A DNA stretch of 64,000 bases from JACKJA01 sp050297015. Lineage in GTDB: Bacteria; Pseudomonadota; Alphaproteobacteria; Micavibrionales; Micavibrionaceae. The notes below the pieces were generated by a model, which was not told the origin of the DNA, searched no databases, and saw only the letters and a list, made by a program, of their open reading frames with translations. Location: assembly GCA_050297015.1 (NCBI GenBank), contig JBNKRZ010000032.1:4852-68851 (forward strand), in the 5' to 3' direction. Numbering within the stretch: position 1 is the stretch's first letter; the number at the start of each line of letters is the position of its first letter. Both the position numbers and the translations under genes were made by a program. This document shows positions 41,929 to 50,288 of this stretch, piece by piece.

Positions 41929-42538
41929 GGCTCTCTTTTATCTCCTCCGGGTTCATTTTGCGTTTTTCCTCACCGTTAAAGGCCTGAACCTTCCGCCGGC
42001 GATCCGGACCAAAAAAATCAGGGGCCTTAATAAAAGGACGAGGATGGTCGATCACATGCAATATGCGGCGCGCCAGTTTTTGTGCGGCTATCGGCTTGAC
42101 CATGACTTCACTCGCCCCATGATCACGACCGCTAATGACAACCTCTTCGTTGGTATAGGCACTGCATAAGATCATGGGCAAGAACTTGACCGCATCCTTT
42201 TTATGACCGCGCACCCAATCCATCAAAGCCACGCCGTCGCCGCCCTCCTCCGGCATAAGCCAGTCGACAATCACAATATCGACGGGGTCGCGGGCACCCG
42301 CATCAGAATTAAACATCGCCAGCACTCTCTTGCCTTCATCGGCGCTATTTGCCATCAACACCTTGCCAACACCAAATTCCCGCAACATCGTCGCCATAAG
42401 ATGGGCCATAAAGGGATAATCTTCCACGATCAATATCGTAAAAGCGCCAAGGCTATAAGGGCTCTCGTCTTCCTGTTGTTTCTGAGATGATTGGGCGTCA
42501 ATAGACATATGCGGCAAATTATCAGGTTTCTCGTTCAA
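41915..42538 (-). CDS. CheY-like response regulator with FFGPDRRRK tail
   Basis: A 207-residue protein with a receiver domain from about residue 33 to 155: ILIVEDYPF (acidic pocket), phospho-acceptor Asp in IVIVDWLMPEEGG, Ser in LCSAYT and Lys in VMVKPIA. The C-terminal FFGPDRRRK motif is common after stand-alone receivers in alphaproteobacteria. There is no DNA-binding or enzyme domain, so it must act on a partner, perhaps one of the two helical proteins that follow. The start is a TTG at 42538; an ATG ten codons later is possible but has no ribosome-binding site. Confidence 0.88.
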   Translation of the reverse strand: MNEKPDNLPHMSIDAQSSQKQQEDESPYSLGAFTILIVEDYPFMAHLMATMLREFGVGKVLMANSADEGKRVLAMFNSDAGARDPVDIVIVDWLMPEEGGDGVALMDWVRGHKKDAVKFLPMILCSAYTNEEVVISGRDHGASEVMVKPIAAQKLARRILHVIDHPRPFIKAPDFFGPDRRRKVQAFNGEEKRKMNPEEIKESHEQV

Positions 42539-42603
42539 ATGCCACCCAGAGTACTATTCACACCTTTCAAATAAAAGGATTAAAGTGACCCTGCTGTTCC
42601 CTC

Positions 42604-42633
42604 TTGCTCATCCCTGCCGGTTCACGGTACAAT
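42604..42633 (+). promoter_or_regulatory. Probable sigma-70 promoter of etfBA
   Basis: TTGCTC (42604-42609) and TACAAT (42628-42633, five of six matches) are separated by 18 bp, about 50 bp before the etfB start. It is in the gap between the divergent CheY-like gene and etfB. The -35 match is only moderate. Confidence 0.45.
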
Positions 42634-42683
42634 GGAAAGTGTTCTTAATATTTTCACTCACCTTATAAAGATAACCAATCACC

Positions 42684-43433
42684 ATGAAAATCCTTGTCCC
42701 CGTTAAGCGCGTTATTGATGCCTATGTCACCATCCGGGTCAAAGCCGATGGCAGCGGTGTCGAAACGCAAAATGTCAAAATGTCCATGAACCCTTTCTGT
42801 GAGATTGCCGTTGAAGAGGCCGTCCGCATGAAAGAAAACGGCAAAGCCGACGAAATCATAGCCGTGACGGCCGGCGAAGAAAAATGTCAGGAAACCCTGC
42901 GCACGGCGCTAGCGATGGGAGCAGATCGCGCCATTCACATCAAAACCGATGAAAAACTGGAGCCTTTGGCCGTAGCCAAATTACTAAAGGCACTAAGCGA
43001 TCAAGAAAATCCTGACCTGATCCTGATGGGAAAACAAGCCATTGACGGCGACAACAACCAAACCGGCCAAATGCTCGCGGCGCTTGGCGGCTGGGCACAG
43101 GGCACATTCGCCTCAGAGATAGAAATCAGCGATGGCACCGCAACCGTCACGCGCGAAATAGACGGCGGGATGGAGACGCTCAAAATGTCCCTGCCGGCCG
43201 TCATTACCGCTGACTTACGCTTGAACGAGCCGCGTTACGCTTCACTTCCCAACATTATGAAGGCCAAGAAAAAGCCGATAGAGGGCACCACGCCTGAGGC
43301 TTTAGGGGTGGATATAGCGCCCCGAACAAAAGTTCTAAAGGTTTCTGAACCGCCCGTGCGTCAAGCCGGGATTAAGGTCGAAAGCGTTGCCGCATTGGTC
43401 GACAAACTGAAAAACGAAGCAAAGGTACTGTAA
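42684..43433 (+). CDS. etfB: Electron transfer flavoprotein, beta subunit
   Basis: Takes electrons from acyl-CoA and other dehydrogenases and passes them to ETF:ubiquinone oxidoreductase. The 249-residue protein starts MKILVPVKRVIDAYV, with KMSMNPFCEIAVEEAVR and LILMGKQAIDGDNNQTGQM, typical of EtfB and holding the AMP-site region. It is followed 3 bp later by etfA. It is divergent from the CheY-like operon. Confidence 0.97.
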   Translation: MKILVPVKRVIDAYVTIRVKADGSGVETQNVKMSMNPFCEIAVEEAVRMKENGKADEIIAVTAGEEKCQETLRTALAMGADRAIHIKTDEKLEPLAVAKLLKALSDQENPDLILMGKQAIDGDNNQTGQMLAALGGWAQGTFASEIEISDGTATVTREIDGGMETLKMSLPAVITADLRLNEPRYASLPNIMKAKKKPIEGTTPEALGVDIAPRTKVLKVSEPPVRQAGIKVESVAALVDKLKNEAKVL

Positions 43434-43436
43434 GCC

Positions 43437-44369
43437 ATGTCTGTTCTTGTTATCGCCGAACATAATAATCAAACGTTCAACCCAAACCTTTTGAATACGG
43501 TCACAGCCGCCCGGCAAGCCGATTCCGATATTCATGTCCTGATTGCGGGCGCGGGCAGTGACGCCGTTGCGCAAGCGGCCACACAAATTCACGGCGTGAG
43601 CAAAGTGCTGCACGCTGATGATCCAGCCTATGAGCACGGTCTGGCGGAAAACCTTGCCAAGCTGGCTGAAAGCTTATCCAGTGCTTACGGGCATATTATG
43701 GCTCCGGCCTCCTTTTTCGGGAAAAATTTTATGCCGCGCCTTGCTGCATGTCTCGACGTGCAGGCTATATCCGATATTAGCGCCATAGAAAGCGCGGATA
43801 CGTTCGTACGCCCGGTTTATGCGGGGAACGCCTTCGAAACCGTACAAAGCCTCGACGCTATAAAAGTCATCACCATCCGGCCAACAGCTTTCGATGCCGC
43901 CAAGGCTGATGGTGGGAACGCGCCGTTGGAGACAATCGGCTCTGTGGGTGATACTGAACTGACCAGTTTTGTCTCACGGGCGCTCACGGAAAGCACACGT
44001 CCGGACCTTGCTACAGCAAAAATCATTATTTCCGGCGGACGCGGTTTGGGGAGCAACGAAGATTTTCACAAAATTCTTGAACCCGTGGCCGACAAACTTG
44101 GCGCCGCTATTGGCGCCTCCCGTGCAGCTGTTGATGCGGGCTATTGCGCCAACGATCTTCAGGTCGGGCAAACCGGAAAAATCGTCGCACCGGAGCTTTA
44201 CATCGCTGTCGGGATTTCCGGGGCCATCCAGCATTTAGCCGGCATGAAGGATTCAAAAGTTATCGTTGCCATCAACAAAGATGAGGAAGCGCCCATATTT
44301 TCCATTGCGGATTACGGCCTCGTCGCCGATTTGTTTGATGCCGTACCGGAGCTGGAATCAGCTCTTTAA
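43437..44369 (+). CDS. etfA: Electron transfer flavoprotein, alpha subunit
   Basis: FAD-binding subunit that pairs with EtfB. The 310-residue protein has the C-terminal FAD domain with SGGRGLGSNEDF, VDAGYCANDLQVGQTGK, the APELYIAVGISGAIQH signature and VAINKDEEAPIF. Etf links fatty-acid oxidation to the quinone pool and so may serve the acyl metabolism encoded next door. It is convergent with the PEBP gene, only 11 bp apart, with no clear terminator. Confidence 0.97.
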   Translation: MSVLVIAEHNNQTFNPNLLNTVTAARQADSDIHVLIAGAGSDAVAQAATQIHGVSKVLHADDPAYEHGLAENLAKLAESLSSAYGHIMAPASFFGKNFMPRLAACLDVQAISDISAIESADTFVRPVYAGNAFETVQSLDAIKVITIRPTAFDAAKADGGNAPLETIGSVGDTELTSFVSRALTESTRPDLATAKIIISGGRGLGSNEDFHKILEPVADKLGAAIGASRAAVDAGYCANDLQVGQTGKIVAPELYIAVGISGAIQHLAGMKDSKVIVAINKDEEAPIFSIADYGLVADLFDAVPELESAL

Positions 44370-44380
44370 GAAAGCGGACT

Positions 44381-45184
44381 CTACATTCTGAAATAGTGGA
44401 CAACGGGAAGCTCTGCCGCATCAATGATGTGGCCGTTCATGACCGCAATCAATTCTTCGCGTGAACCGCCGCCCGAAATTTCCAAAGCCGTATCCAGCGC
44501 AAAAAGGCGAAAGACATACGGCACAACACCGCGCGGTTCACAAGGTCCGGCATACCCCGCATTGCGATGACCGTTCAGCGTTTGAGCCATCTCATCCTCA
44601 AGCTGCGCTACTTTGGCAACATCCTTCCCTATCCCCGTTTTCGTCCCGGCAATATTAAACAGCGCCCAATTCAAAAAAGCGGGGTTATCCGACTTTCGTT
44701 GCTCCATAAACAAAACGAAGCTTTGTGTCCCCTCCGGAGCCCCCTCCCAATGAATCGGAGGAGAAATATTATCCCAATAGCACGTATAGGTCAGCGGTAG
44801 ACGCTTGCCTTTCTTAACCGCGGGGCTGGTTATTTTTAACGTTCCCGCCAGATGATCCATCTGTAATACCGCACGATCAACATCCGTGTCTTTCTGAACA
44901 GCCTGCGGCACGGGGAGCGGCACCTCGGCCTTCATCATCTCTTTTCCCTCAACAGGAACCATTGCACGTTCTTGGCCCTCTTCAGTAGCATCAATCCCTA
45001 GAGTCCTATCGGCTTGGAGCTGCTCTGCGCTCTCCACCACAGCAAGCTCCCGTTCGGGCGCAGTAGAGTTCAAGCCAAAATGAATCCCGGCAGCAATCGC
45101 CGCAACAAACAAAAGAAAAAGCCAAATCTCAATTTTAACCTTAATGCCATCGTTCTTTTTCTCTTTGTCCGCATCATTTTTCAT
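44381..45184 (-). CDS. YbhB/YbcL-type PEBP-family protein with membrane anchor
   Basis: A 267-residue protein with one N-terminal helix (IWLFLLFVAAIAAGIHFGL, about residues 24-42), a linker and a phosphatidylethanolamine-binding (Raf-kinase-inhibitor-like) domain. Landmarks are PLTYTCYWDNISPPIHWEGAP, SFVLFMEQ, NWALFNIAG and GPCEPRGVVPYVFRLFALD. The bacterial family has no firm function. Gln/Asp positions in the anion-binding site appear altered. A GGAAAGGAAACGGC ribosome-binding site precedes the ATG. It is followed by the olsBA operon on the other strand. Confidence 0.88.
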   Translation of the reverse strand: MKNDADKEKKNDGIKVKIEIWLFLLFVAAIAAGIHFGLNSTAPERELAVVESAEQLQADRTLGIDATEEGQERAMVPVEGKEMMKAEVPLPVPQAVQKDTDVDRAVLQMDHLAGTLKITSPAVKKGKRLPLTYTCYWDNISPPIHWEGAPEGTQSFVLFMEQRKSDNPAFLNWALFNIAGTKTGIGKDVAKVAQLEDEMAQTLNGHRNAGYAGPCEPRGVVPYVFRLFALDTALEISGGGSREELIAVMNGHIIDAAELPVVHYFRM

Positions 45185-45344
45185 GCCGTTTCCTTTCCTG
45201 TCCTTTCAAACTATCAATATAGCTTACCCCGCACAAGCTTGCGCGAAAAGAGATTTGAAGCTTGACACTTCCTAAAGATCAATGCTGAATATGCACACTC
45301 TTAACTCCGTGCGGGATCCGCGCGACAAACAGTGATAAAAACAC

Positions 45345-46205
45345 ATGAGCGTTTCTCCTGAAACTTCCCTCCCCTCCGAAAAACAAGTCACCGTTCGCCT
45401 TGCCCGCAACAAGGAAGAAATCGAAGCGGCACAACGCTTGCGTTACAAAGTATTTTACGAAGAATACGCCGCCAAAGCAGATGAAGCAACGGCCCTCGAA
45501 AAGCGGGACTTTGATGCCTTTGATGAAGTTGCCGATCACCTGATTGTTATTGATAGCCGCATAGAGCTGCCTCAAGACCAAATCGTGGGAACATACCGCT
45601 TGCTACGCCGGGAAATAGCCGAGAGAAACGGCCGCTTTTACACCAGTGACGAATACGACATCGCTCCTCTGCTCAATAGCGAAAACACCCTTCTGGAGCT
45701 CGGGCGTTCCTGTGTCCTTGAGCCCTACCGCACGCGCCCAGTTCTTCAAATGCTGTGGCAAGGCATTACCAATTATATGATCGACCACCGCATTGATCTA
45801 ATGTTCGGTTGCGCGAGCTTTCACGGCACCGATGTAAACGCCATAGCCGAGTCACTTTCCTACCTTCATCACTACCACCACGCGCCGAAAGAGCTATGCC
45901 CGCGCGCACTATCCGGGGTCTATGTAGACATGAACATCATCCCGAAGGATCAAATTGATCCCATACAGGCCCTTAAAAACTTACCGCCACTTATCAAAGG
46001 CTATATCCGTCTGGGGGCCTACATAGGGGACGGCGCTTACGTCGATGAGCAGTTTGACACAACGGATGTCTGCATTGTTTTCCCTATTCGCAATGCCAGT
46101 GAGAGTTACCGCCGTTTTTACGCCCGGAAAGTAAACCGCCATATTCCGGGACCGAACGAAGATTGGGAAACATCCCCTCTCTTGCAGAATAAAGAAACGG
46201 CCTGA
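45345..46205 (+). CDS. olsB: L-ornithine N-alpha-acyltransferase (OlsB-like)
   Basis: GNAT-fold acyltransferase that puts a 3-hydroxy fatty acid from acyl-ACP on ornithine, giving lyso-ornithine lipid. The 286-residue protein has AQRLRYKVFYEEYAA near the N-terminus, DHLIVID, VGTYRLLRR, and LELGRSCVLEPYRTRPVL, all typical of OlsB. It shares one base with olsA (ATGA overlap), so the two steps of ornithine-lipid synthesis are coupled. Ornithine lipids partly replace phospholipids under phosphate limitation in many alphaproteobacteria. Confidence 0.92.
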   Translation: MSVSPETSLPSEKQVTVRLARNKEEIEAAQRLRYKVFYEEYAAKADEATALEKRDFDAFDEVADHLIVIDSRIELPQDQIVGTYRLLRREIAERNGRFYTSDEYDIAPLLNSENTLLELGRSCVLEPYRTRPVLQMLWQGITNYMIDHRIDLMFGCASFHGTDVNAIAESLSYLHHYHHAPKELCPRALSGVYVDMNIIPKDQIDPIQALKNLPPLIKGYIRLGAYIGDGAYVDEQFDTTDVCIVFPIRNASESYRRFYARKVNRHIPGPNEDWETSPLLQNKETA

Positions 46206-47008
46206 TGCGAACAGTCATAGCCCTCTTTCGTTTTTTCCTTTTTGCGCTGCTGTGCCTTGCCGTCACACTCACCCAGCCGCTCGTCCTGCTTTTGACCGGC
46301 GGCAAAGGGCAAGTACCTTACATTATACCGCGTCTCTGGCACCGCATTGTCTGTGCGATATTTGACATAAAAATCGAGGTTGAAGGCGATGTCTACACAA
46401 AAAGCCAAGTCATGTACGTGGCCAATCATTTGTCTTACCTCGACATTCCTGCACTAGGGAGCCTCCTGACGGCCTCTTTCATCGCCAAGGAAGACGTGGC
46501 CCATTGGCCCTTGTTCGGCTTTCTCTCAAAGCTACAGCAAACAGCATTCATCAGCCGTGACCGTCACACCGTCATGGAGGGCAAGAACGCTTTGGAAAAT
46601 ATGCGCGATGACGGGAAAAACATGATCCTGTTTGCGGAAGGTACCTCAACACCGGGCACGGAAGTCCTCCCCTTCAAATCAAGCCTTTTCAGTATAGCCC
46701 TCAAAGCGAAGACGAAAGATGCCCCTGCGCCCTCCTTGCTTATCCAGCCCGTCACGATTATTTTACAACGCATTGACAACCGCGTCCCAACCACCACGGA
46801 CGCACGGGACTTATACGCCTGGCACGGCGCTATGACGTTAGCCCCTCACCTGTGGTCTTTTGCCAGATGCCGGGGCGCGCGCTTGAACGTCATTTTTCAT
46901 CCGCCTTGCCAACCTGCCGATTATCAAAGCCGCAAGGCACTTGCCGTTTATTGTGAGGCACAAGTCAGGAACGGACTTGACACCGCCCACGAAAGCAAGG
47001 CAGCATAG
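46205..47008 (+). CDS. olsA: Lyso-ornithine lipid O-acyltransferase (OlsA/PlsC-like)
   Basis: Second step of ornithine-lipid synthesis: esterifies the 3-hydroxy group of lyso-ornithine lipid. The 267-residue PlsC-family protein has an N-terminal membrane helix, the catalytic HX4D motif in NHLSYLDIPAL, the FISRDRHTV block and the FAEGTSTPG motif. Alone it could be taken for a 1-acylglycerol-3-phosphate acyltransferase, but its overlap with olsB makes OlsA the better call. Confidence 0.9.
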   Translation: MRTVIALFRFFLFALLCLAVTLTQPLVLLLTGGKGQVPYIIPRLWHRIVCAIFDIKIEVEGDVYTKSQVMYVANHLSYLDIPALGSLLTASFIAKEDVAHWPLFGFLSKLQQTAFISRDRHTVMEGKNALENMRDDGKNMILFAEGTSTPGTEVLPFKSSLFSIALKAKTKDAPAPSLLIQPVTIILQRIDNRVPTTTDARDLYAWHGAMTLAPHLWSFARCRGARLNVIFHPPCQPADYQSRKALAVYCEAQVRNGLDTAHESKAA

Positions 47009-47036
47009 TCCCCGGTTAAACAAGGAGAATTAATAC

Positions 47037-47261
47037 ATGCCCTTCACATCCCAAGATGCTCAACGCCTGCAAATCTATCTCCAGAGAAAACTGGGGAATG
47101 ATAAGATCGCGCTGCGCACCCGTTCGCAAGCTGATGATTCCGTCGAAGTTTTGCTGGATGGCGAATTTCTCGGCGTTGTTTATAAAGATGACGAAGATGG
47201 TGAAGTCTCCTACGATTTCAACATGGCTATTTTAGACATAGACCTGCCGGTTTCCGTATAA
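47037..47261 (+). CDS. DUF3126 family protein
   Basis: A 74-residue protein found in nearly all alphaproteobacteria and of unknown function. It begins with LQIYLQRKLGNDKIALRTR and ends with the acidic DDEDGEVSYDFNMAILDIDL. There is no signal or membrane segment, so it is cytoplasmic. A strong AAGGAG ribosome-binding site lies 10 bp before the ATG. It follows olsA by 28 bp and may be read from the same promoter. Confidence 0.9.
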   Translation: MPFTSQDAQRLQIYLQRKLGNDKIALRTRSQADDSVEVLLDGEFLGVVYKDDEDGEVSYDFNMAILDIDLPVSV

Positions 47262-47415
47262 GACCACTGTCATGACATCATAGCTTTGTCAAAGCGCTGG
47301 ACTTCCCGTTACAATAAAGGTAGCCGATATTCTCGAATATTTTCTTCCAGCCCTCCTGCTATTTCTGTTACAATTAAAGTTGTGCTGGATGTTTGCGTGA
47401 GGAGAAGTAAAAACA

Positions 47416-47982
47416 ATGATCGTGCCCCCAAAGAACCTTTTCTGCGCTCTGGCTATTGTCACGATATCTTCTGCTTTCACGTCGCCTGTTTTTGCACAAA
47501 ATCTGTTTTCCGATCCAAAGGGATACATTCAAAAATTCATAGGGAAAAGTAAAAAAGAGCCCTCTCAAAAGAGACCGCGCGCCCCTATTCATTTTGGAGA
47601 AACAAACATCCCGCCTGCACAGCGCCATACGAGAGCTGCCGAAGGGGCATTTCGCAGCATGATGAACGCCATAGATTCCTCGAATGAAAAAGCGGCTGCT
47701 GTATCGGCGCAACAAAAACAACAAGCCTTGCAACAAGAAATGATTGCTAACATAGAAAAAATACAAGACAGCTGGGATGCCCTCCTTGAAGAAGCATACA
47801 CGCCCCAAATAGACCTCGCCGATGCACAATTCCCGGGGTTTGATGGAATGCACCCAAGCTTCGAAAAAACAGAAAATAAAAAAACCAATTTATTCTACCG
47901 GGGAGAAACAAACAAAACACCGCAGCGTCTATTCCAACCGCAATCTTTAAACATCAACAAGAGACAAAAGAGCGACTATTAA
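47416..47982 (+). CDS. Exported hypothetical protein
   Basis: A 188-residue protein with a signal peptide (FCALAIVTISSAFTSPVFA, cleavage near residue 28) and a mature part that is basic and Gln/Lys rich, with a predicted coiled coil (AAAVSAQQKQQALQQEMIAN). No family recognised. It has its own leader of 154 bp after the DUF3126 gene and an AGGAGAAG ribosome-binding site. It is the first of a run of exported proteins of unknown function. Confidence 0.68.
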   Translation: MIVPPKNLFCALAIVTISSAFTSPVFAQNLFSDPKGYIQKFIGKSKKEPSQKRPRAPIHFGETNIPPAQRHTRAAEGAFRSMMNAIDSSNEKAAAVSAQQKQQALQQEMIANIEKIQDSWDALLEEAYTPQIDLADAQFPGFDGMHPSFEKTENKKTNLFYRGETNKTPQRLFQPQSLNINKRQKSDY

Positions 47983-48099
47983 TACACTGATAAACAACAA
48001 AAATATTTTATTTAACGGTTTTTTCATAAATTAAAGATAAAATTTTAGATAAATGGGATTTTCCTCGCATTGAGGACAAACGATAGGAAAGGAATAATT

Positions 48100-48888
48100 A
48101 TGCGCTCATTCAATAAATATATTCTGGGGACAGCTATTGCTTTTATTTCATTTTCCAGCGCAACGGCATACGCAGCGCCCATAAGCTTGATCCCCGGCGC
48201 GACTTCATCTTCCAGTTCCTCCTCATCAGTTTTCCGCCCTAATTCAGACGACATAACAGTCACAAATGATGAATGGGCCACCGGCAACGAAGGAAATGCC
48301 GTCAGCAGACAAAGCACCCTTTTAAGCGCCTCATCAGGCAGAATCTCGTCTTATCAACAACAATGGCAAAACAGCCTTTCAGAGATTTTGGACACCGGCG
48401 GTCTCTTTGGAGATATCGCGGGCGCTTTAGGGGGATTTGACTTGGGAGATCTGGGTGACCTAGGAGATATCAGTGACCTAGGAGATATAGATATTGAAGG
48501 CGCGTGGGATTCAGCCTCAGAGGAAATTACAACAGCCATAAACGACTTTGACGTAGATGCCGCGTTGAGTGATGCTGGAACGAGCATCATAGGGGCTGCA
48601 TCTGATTACGCCGAGGGTGCTCTATCTGATACTATATCAGGAAGTGAGGCCCTTACCATAGTGAATAGTCTGGCTACAGGAGACATAAACGACTTTGACG
48701 TAAATGCCGCGTTGAGTGATGCTGGAACGAACCTCGTGGGGGGTGCATCTGATTTCGCCGAGGGTGCTCTATCTGATACTATATCAGGAAGTGAGACCCT
48801 TACCATAGTGGATGGTCTGGCTACAGGAGACATCACCTCAAGAAGCACCGGCGACACAGTAGAAGCAGTAACAGCCCTCATCCAATAA
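48100..48888 (+). CDS. Secreted repeat protein with a recent tandem duplication
   Basis: A 262-residue exported protein. I start at the ATG at 48100, where a signal peptide begins (ILGTAIAFISFSSATAYAA). The mature part is Ser and Gly rich, with a short Gly-Asp-Leu repeat (GDLGDLGDISDLGDID), then two nearly identical 49-residue units (AALSDAG... to ...LATGD). The repeats are also near-identical at DNA level, period 147 bp. Such low-complexity acidic repeats suggest a surface or matrix protein, possibly calcium-binding, but no named family is visible. An AGGAAAGGAAT ribosome-binding site precedes it. Confidence 0.7.
   Translation: MRSFNKYILGTAIAFISFSSATAYAAPISLIPGATSSSSSSSSVFRPNSDDITVTNDEWATGNEGNAVSRQSTLLSASSGRISSYQQQWQNSLSEILDTGGLFGDIAGALGGFDLGDLGDLGDISDLGDIDIEGAWDSASEEITTAINDFDVDAALSDAGTSIIGAASDYAEGALSDTISGSEALTIVNSLATGDINDFDVNAALSDAGTNLVGGASDFAEGALSDTISGSETLTIVDGLATGDITSRSTGDTVEAVTALIQ
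48541..48834 (+). repeat. 147-bp in-frame tandem duplication
   Basis: Two adjacent copies, 48541-48687 and 48688-48834, both opening AACGACTTTGACGTA and both carrying GGTGCTCTATCTGATACTAT. They differ at only a handful of positions, so the duplication is young. The period is a multiple of three (49 codons), and the frame is kept. Confidence 0.92.
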
Positions 48889-49024
48889 AATAGAGGAAAT
48901 GTACACATTACGCACTTTAAGCTCCAATCATCTGGGGATTCAAAAGGATTAGATCAAGATTCAAGATGACAAAAAAAACAAAATACTCTACCTTTAAAAT
49001 ACTAATATTGTTTGAGGTTTCTTG

Positions 49025-49909
49025 ATGTTTTTTCCTATTTTCCGTTCCAGAAATTTTTTATTCATCTCTGCGCGCCTTTCTTTTTTGGCTTTCGCGGTCA
49101 TATTCGTATTATTCCCACAATCTGTTTCGGCACAGCCGGCAACAGCGTGCGATCCGGAATATATGGACGCTCTCGAAGCGCGAGCCTGGATGGAAGCACA
49201 ACGGGAAATATCACAAAACCAAAACCTTATATTTAAACCGGATAGCGTTCTGGACTATACGTGCTTCAGATCTTTTCTAAGACACATCACAGCAACAGGA
49301 ACCCTCTTCAGTGATGCCAGCCTTACAGCAACATCTATTCAAGCCATTGTGGGGGAATCCGTTACGTCTTACTTAGGTGCTAACTTTAACCATACGCCGC
49401 TTGGAGGGCGCGCAACAGTAGCTTATCCTGCGGAAGGGACCTCCGTTTACGCATGTTCTCGCATGCAAGCTGTATGGGACATTGCGCGCTGCCAAAACTT
49501 CCAGCACCAGTCCCAGGATTCATTTTATGATTTTGACTGGTATACGAACGATGCCAACGACCCCCGTCAGCTAACTTCCGCCTGCGCCGCAGCGCCGGGC
49601 ACGTTGTACACATCCGCATTAGCTACGGCCTATAACGGGCATGAATCGCGCTACACACTATCGCCGGACAACAACCCGGCAATAGCCGATGGAACGGATT
49701 ATCTTGAAGATACGGTTACAACATACTTCAATCGCATCTTACCTAGAGGCGCTACCAACCCATCGGGTGGCCCTGCCATAGCCTGTAGCAACCCACCAAT
49801 CCGAACAGGGGTAACCGTTACTCGCTCTGGCATGTCCTCCTACCCCGATGCTGTCTGTCCGAACCCTGGCTGTTCTTATAACCCGTCGGGATCAGGAAGC
49901 TGTAACTGA
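49025..49909 (+). CDS. Exported cysteine-containing hypothetical protein
   Basis: A 294-residue protein with a signal peptide (FLAFAVIFVLFPQSVSAQ, cleavage near residue 38). The mature part begins ATACDPEYMDALEARAWMEAQREI and contains about ten cysteines (DYTCF, ACSRM, ARCQ, SACA, IACSN and a C-terminal CPNPGCSYN), so disulfides are likely. A very similar opening is found, as far as I recall, in proteins near conjugation and type IV secretion genes, but no such genes are present here. Start: ATG at 49025, preceded by GAGGTTTCTTG; a TTG one codon earlier is possible. Confidence 0.7.
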   Translation: MFFPIFRSRNFLFISARLSFLAFAVIFVLFPQSVSAQPATACDPEYMDALEARAWMEAQREISQNQNLIFKPDSVLDYTCFRSFLRHITATGTLFSDASLTATSIQAIVGESVTSYLGANFNHTPLGGRATVAYPAEGTSVYACSRMQAVWDIARCQNFQHQSQDSFYDFDWYTNDANDPRQLTSACAAAPGTLYTSALATAYNGHESRYTLSPDNNPAIADGTDYLEDTVTTYFNRILPRGATNPSGGPAIACSNPPIRTGVTVTRSGMSSYPDAVCPNPGCSYNPSGSGSCN

Positions 49910-49912
49910 TAC

Positions 49913-50173
49913 TTACTTGCGCCTTTCCGCTACCCAGCGCGCAACCTCTTTGCGCAAAGCCTCATCTTCGGGCTTCATGGCAAGAACACGCATAACTGTT
50001 TCCCAATTTTTTCGCTGGTCAATTTTTTCTTCCCCGGCTCCGGCACCGTTTATCACATCCCGCGTTTTCTTAAGTAATGCGGGGTCTATCTCCCGCCGCA
50101 AACGGCGTACATGCTCTAAGATGTCTTCTTGTAGACGCTTGCGGCGCGGCTTGTTGCAAAATGTGCAGCGCAT
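49913..50173 (-). CDS. Small CxxC-containing protein
   Basis: An 86-residue basic protein starting MRCTFCNKPRRKRL. The lone CxxC at the N-terminus could bind zinc only together with another molecule; the rest is helical and charged. No family recognised. It is convergent with the exported protein gene (3 bp between the stops), and AAGGA lies 8 bp before its start. Confidence 0.6.
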   Translation of the reverse strand: MRCTFCNKPRRKRLQEDILEHVRRLRREIDPALLKKTRDVINGAGAGEEKIDQRKNWETVMRVLAMKPEDEALRKEVARWVAERRK

Positions 50174-50288
50174 AATTTATATCCTTTTTATATTGCCTGA
50201 ACGTAAGGGGCTCATAGGGATGACTTGCAAAAGGCGTAAAAAACCTTATACCTTAGAAATTTACACATGAACTCCTAAAATAAAGTGA

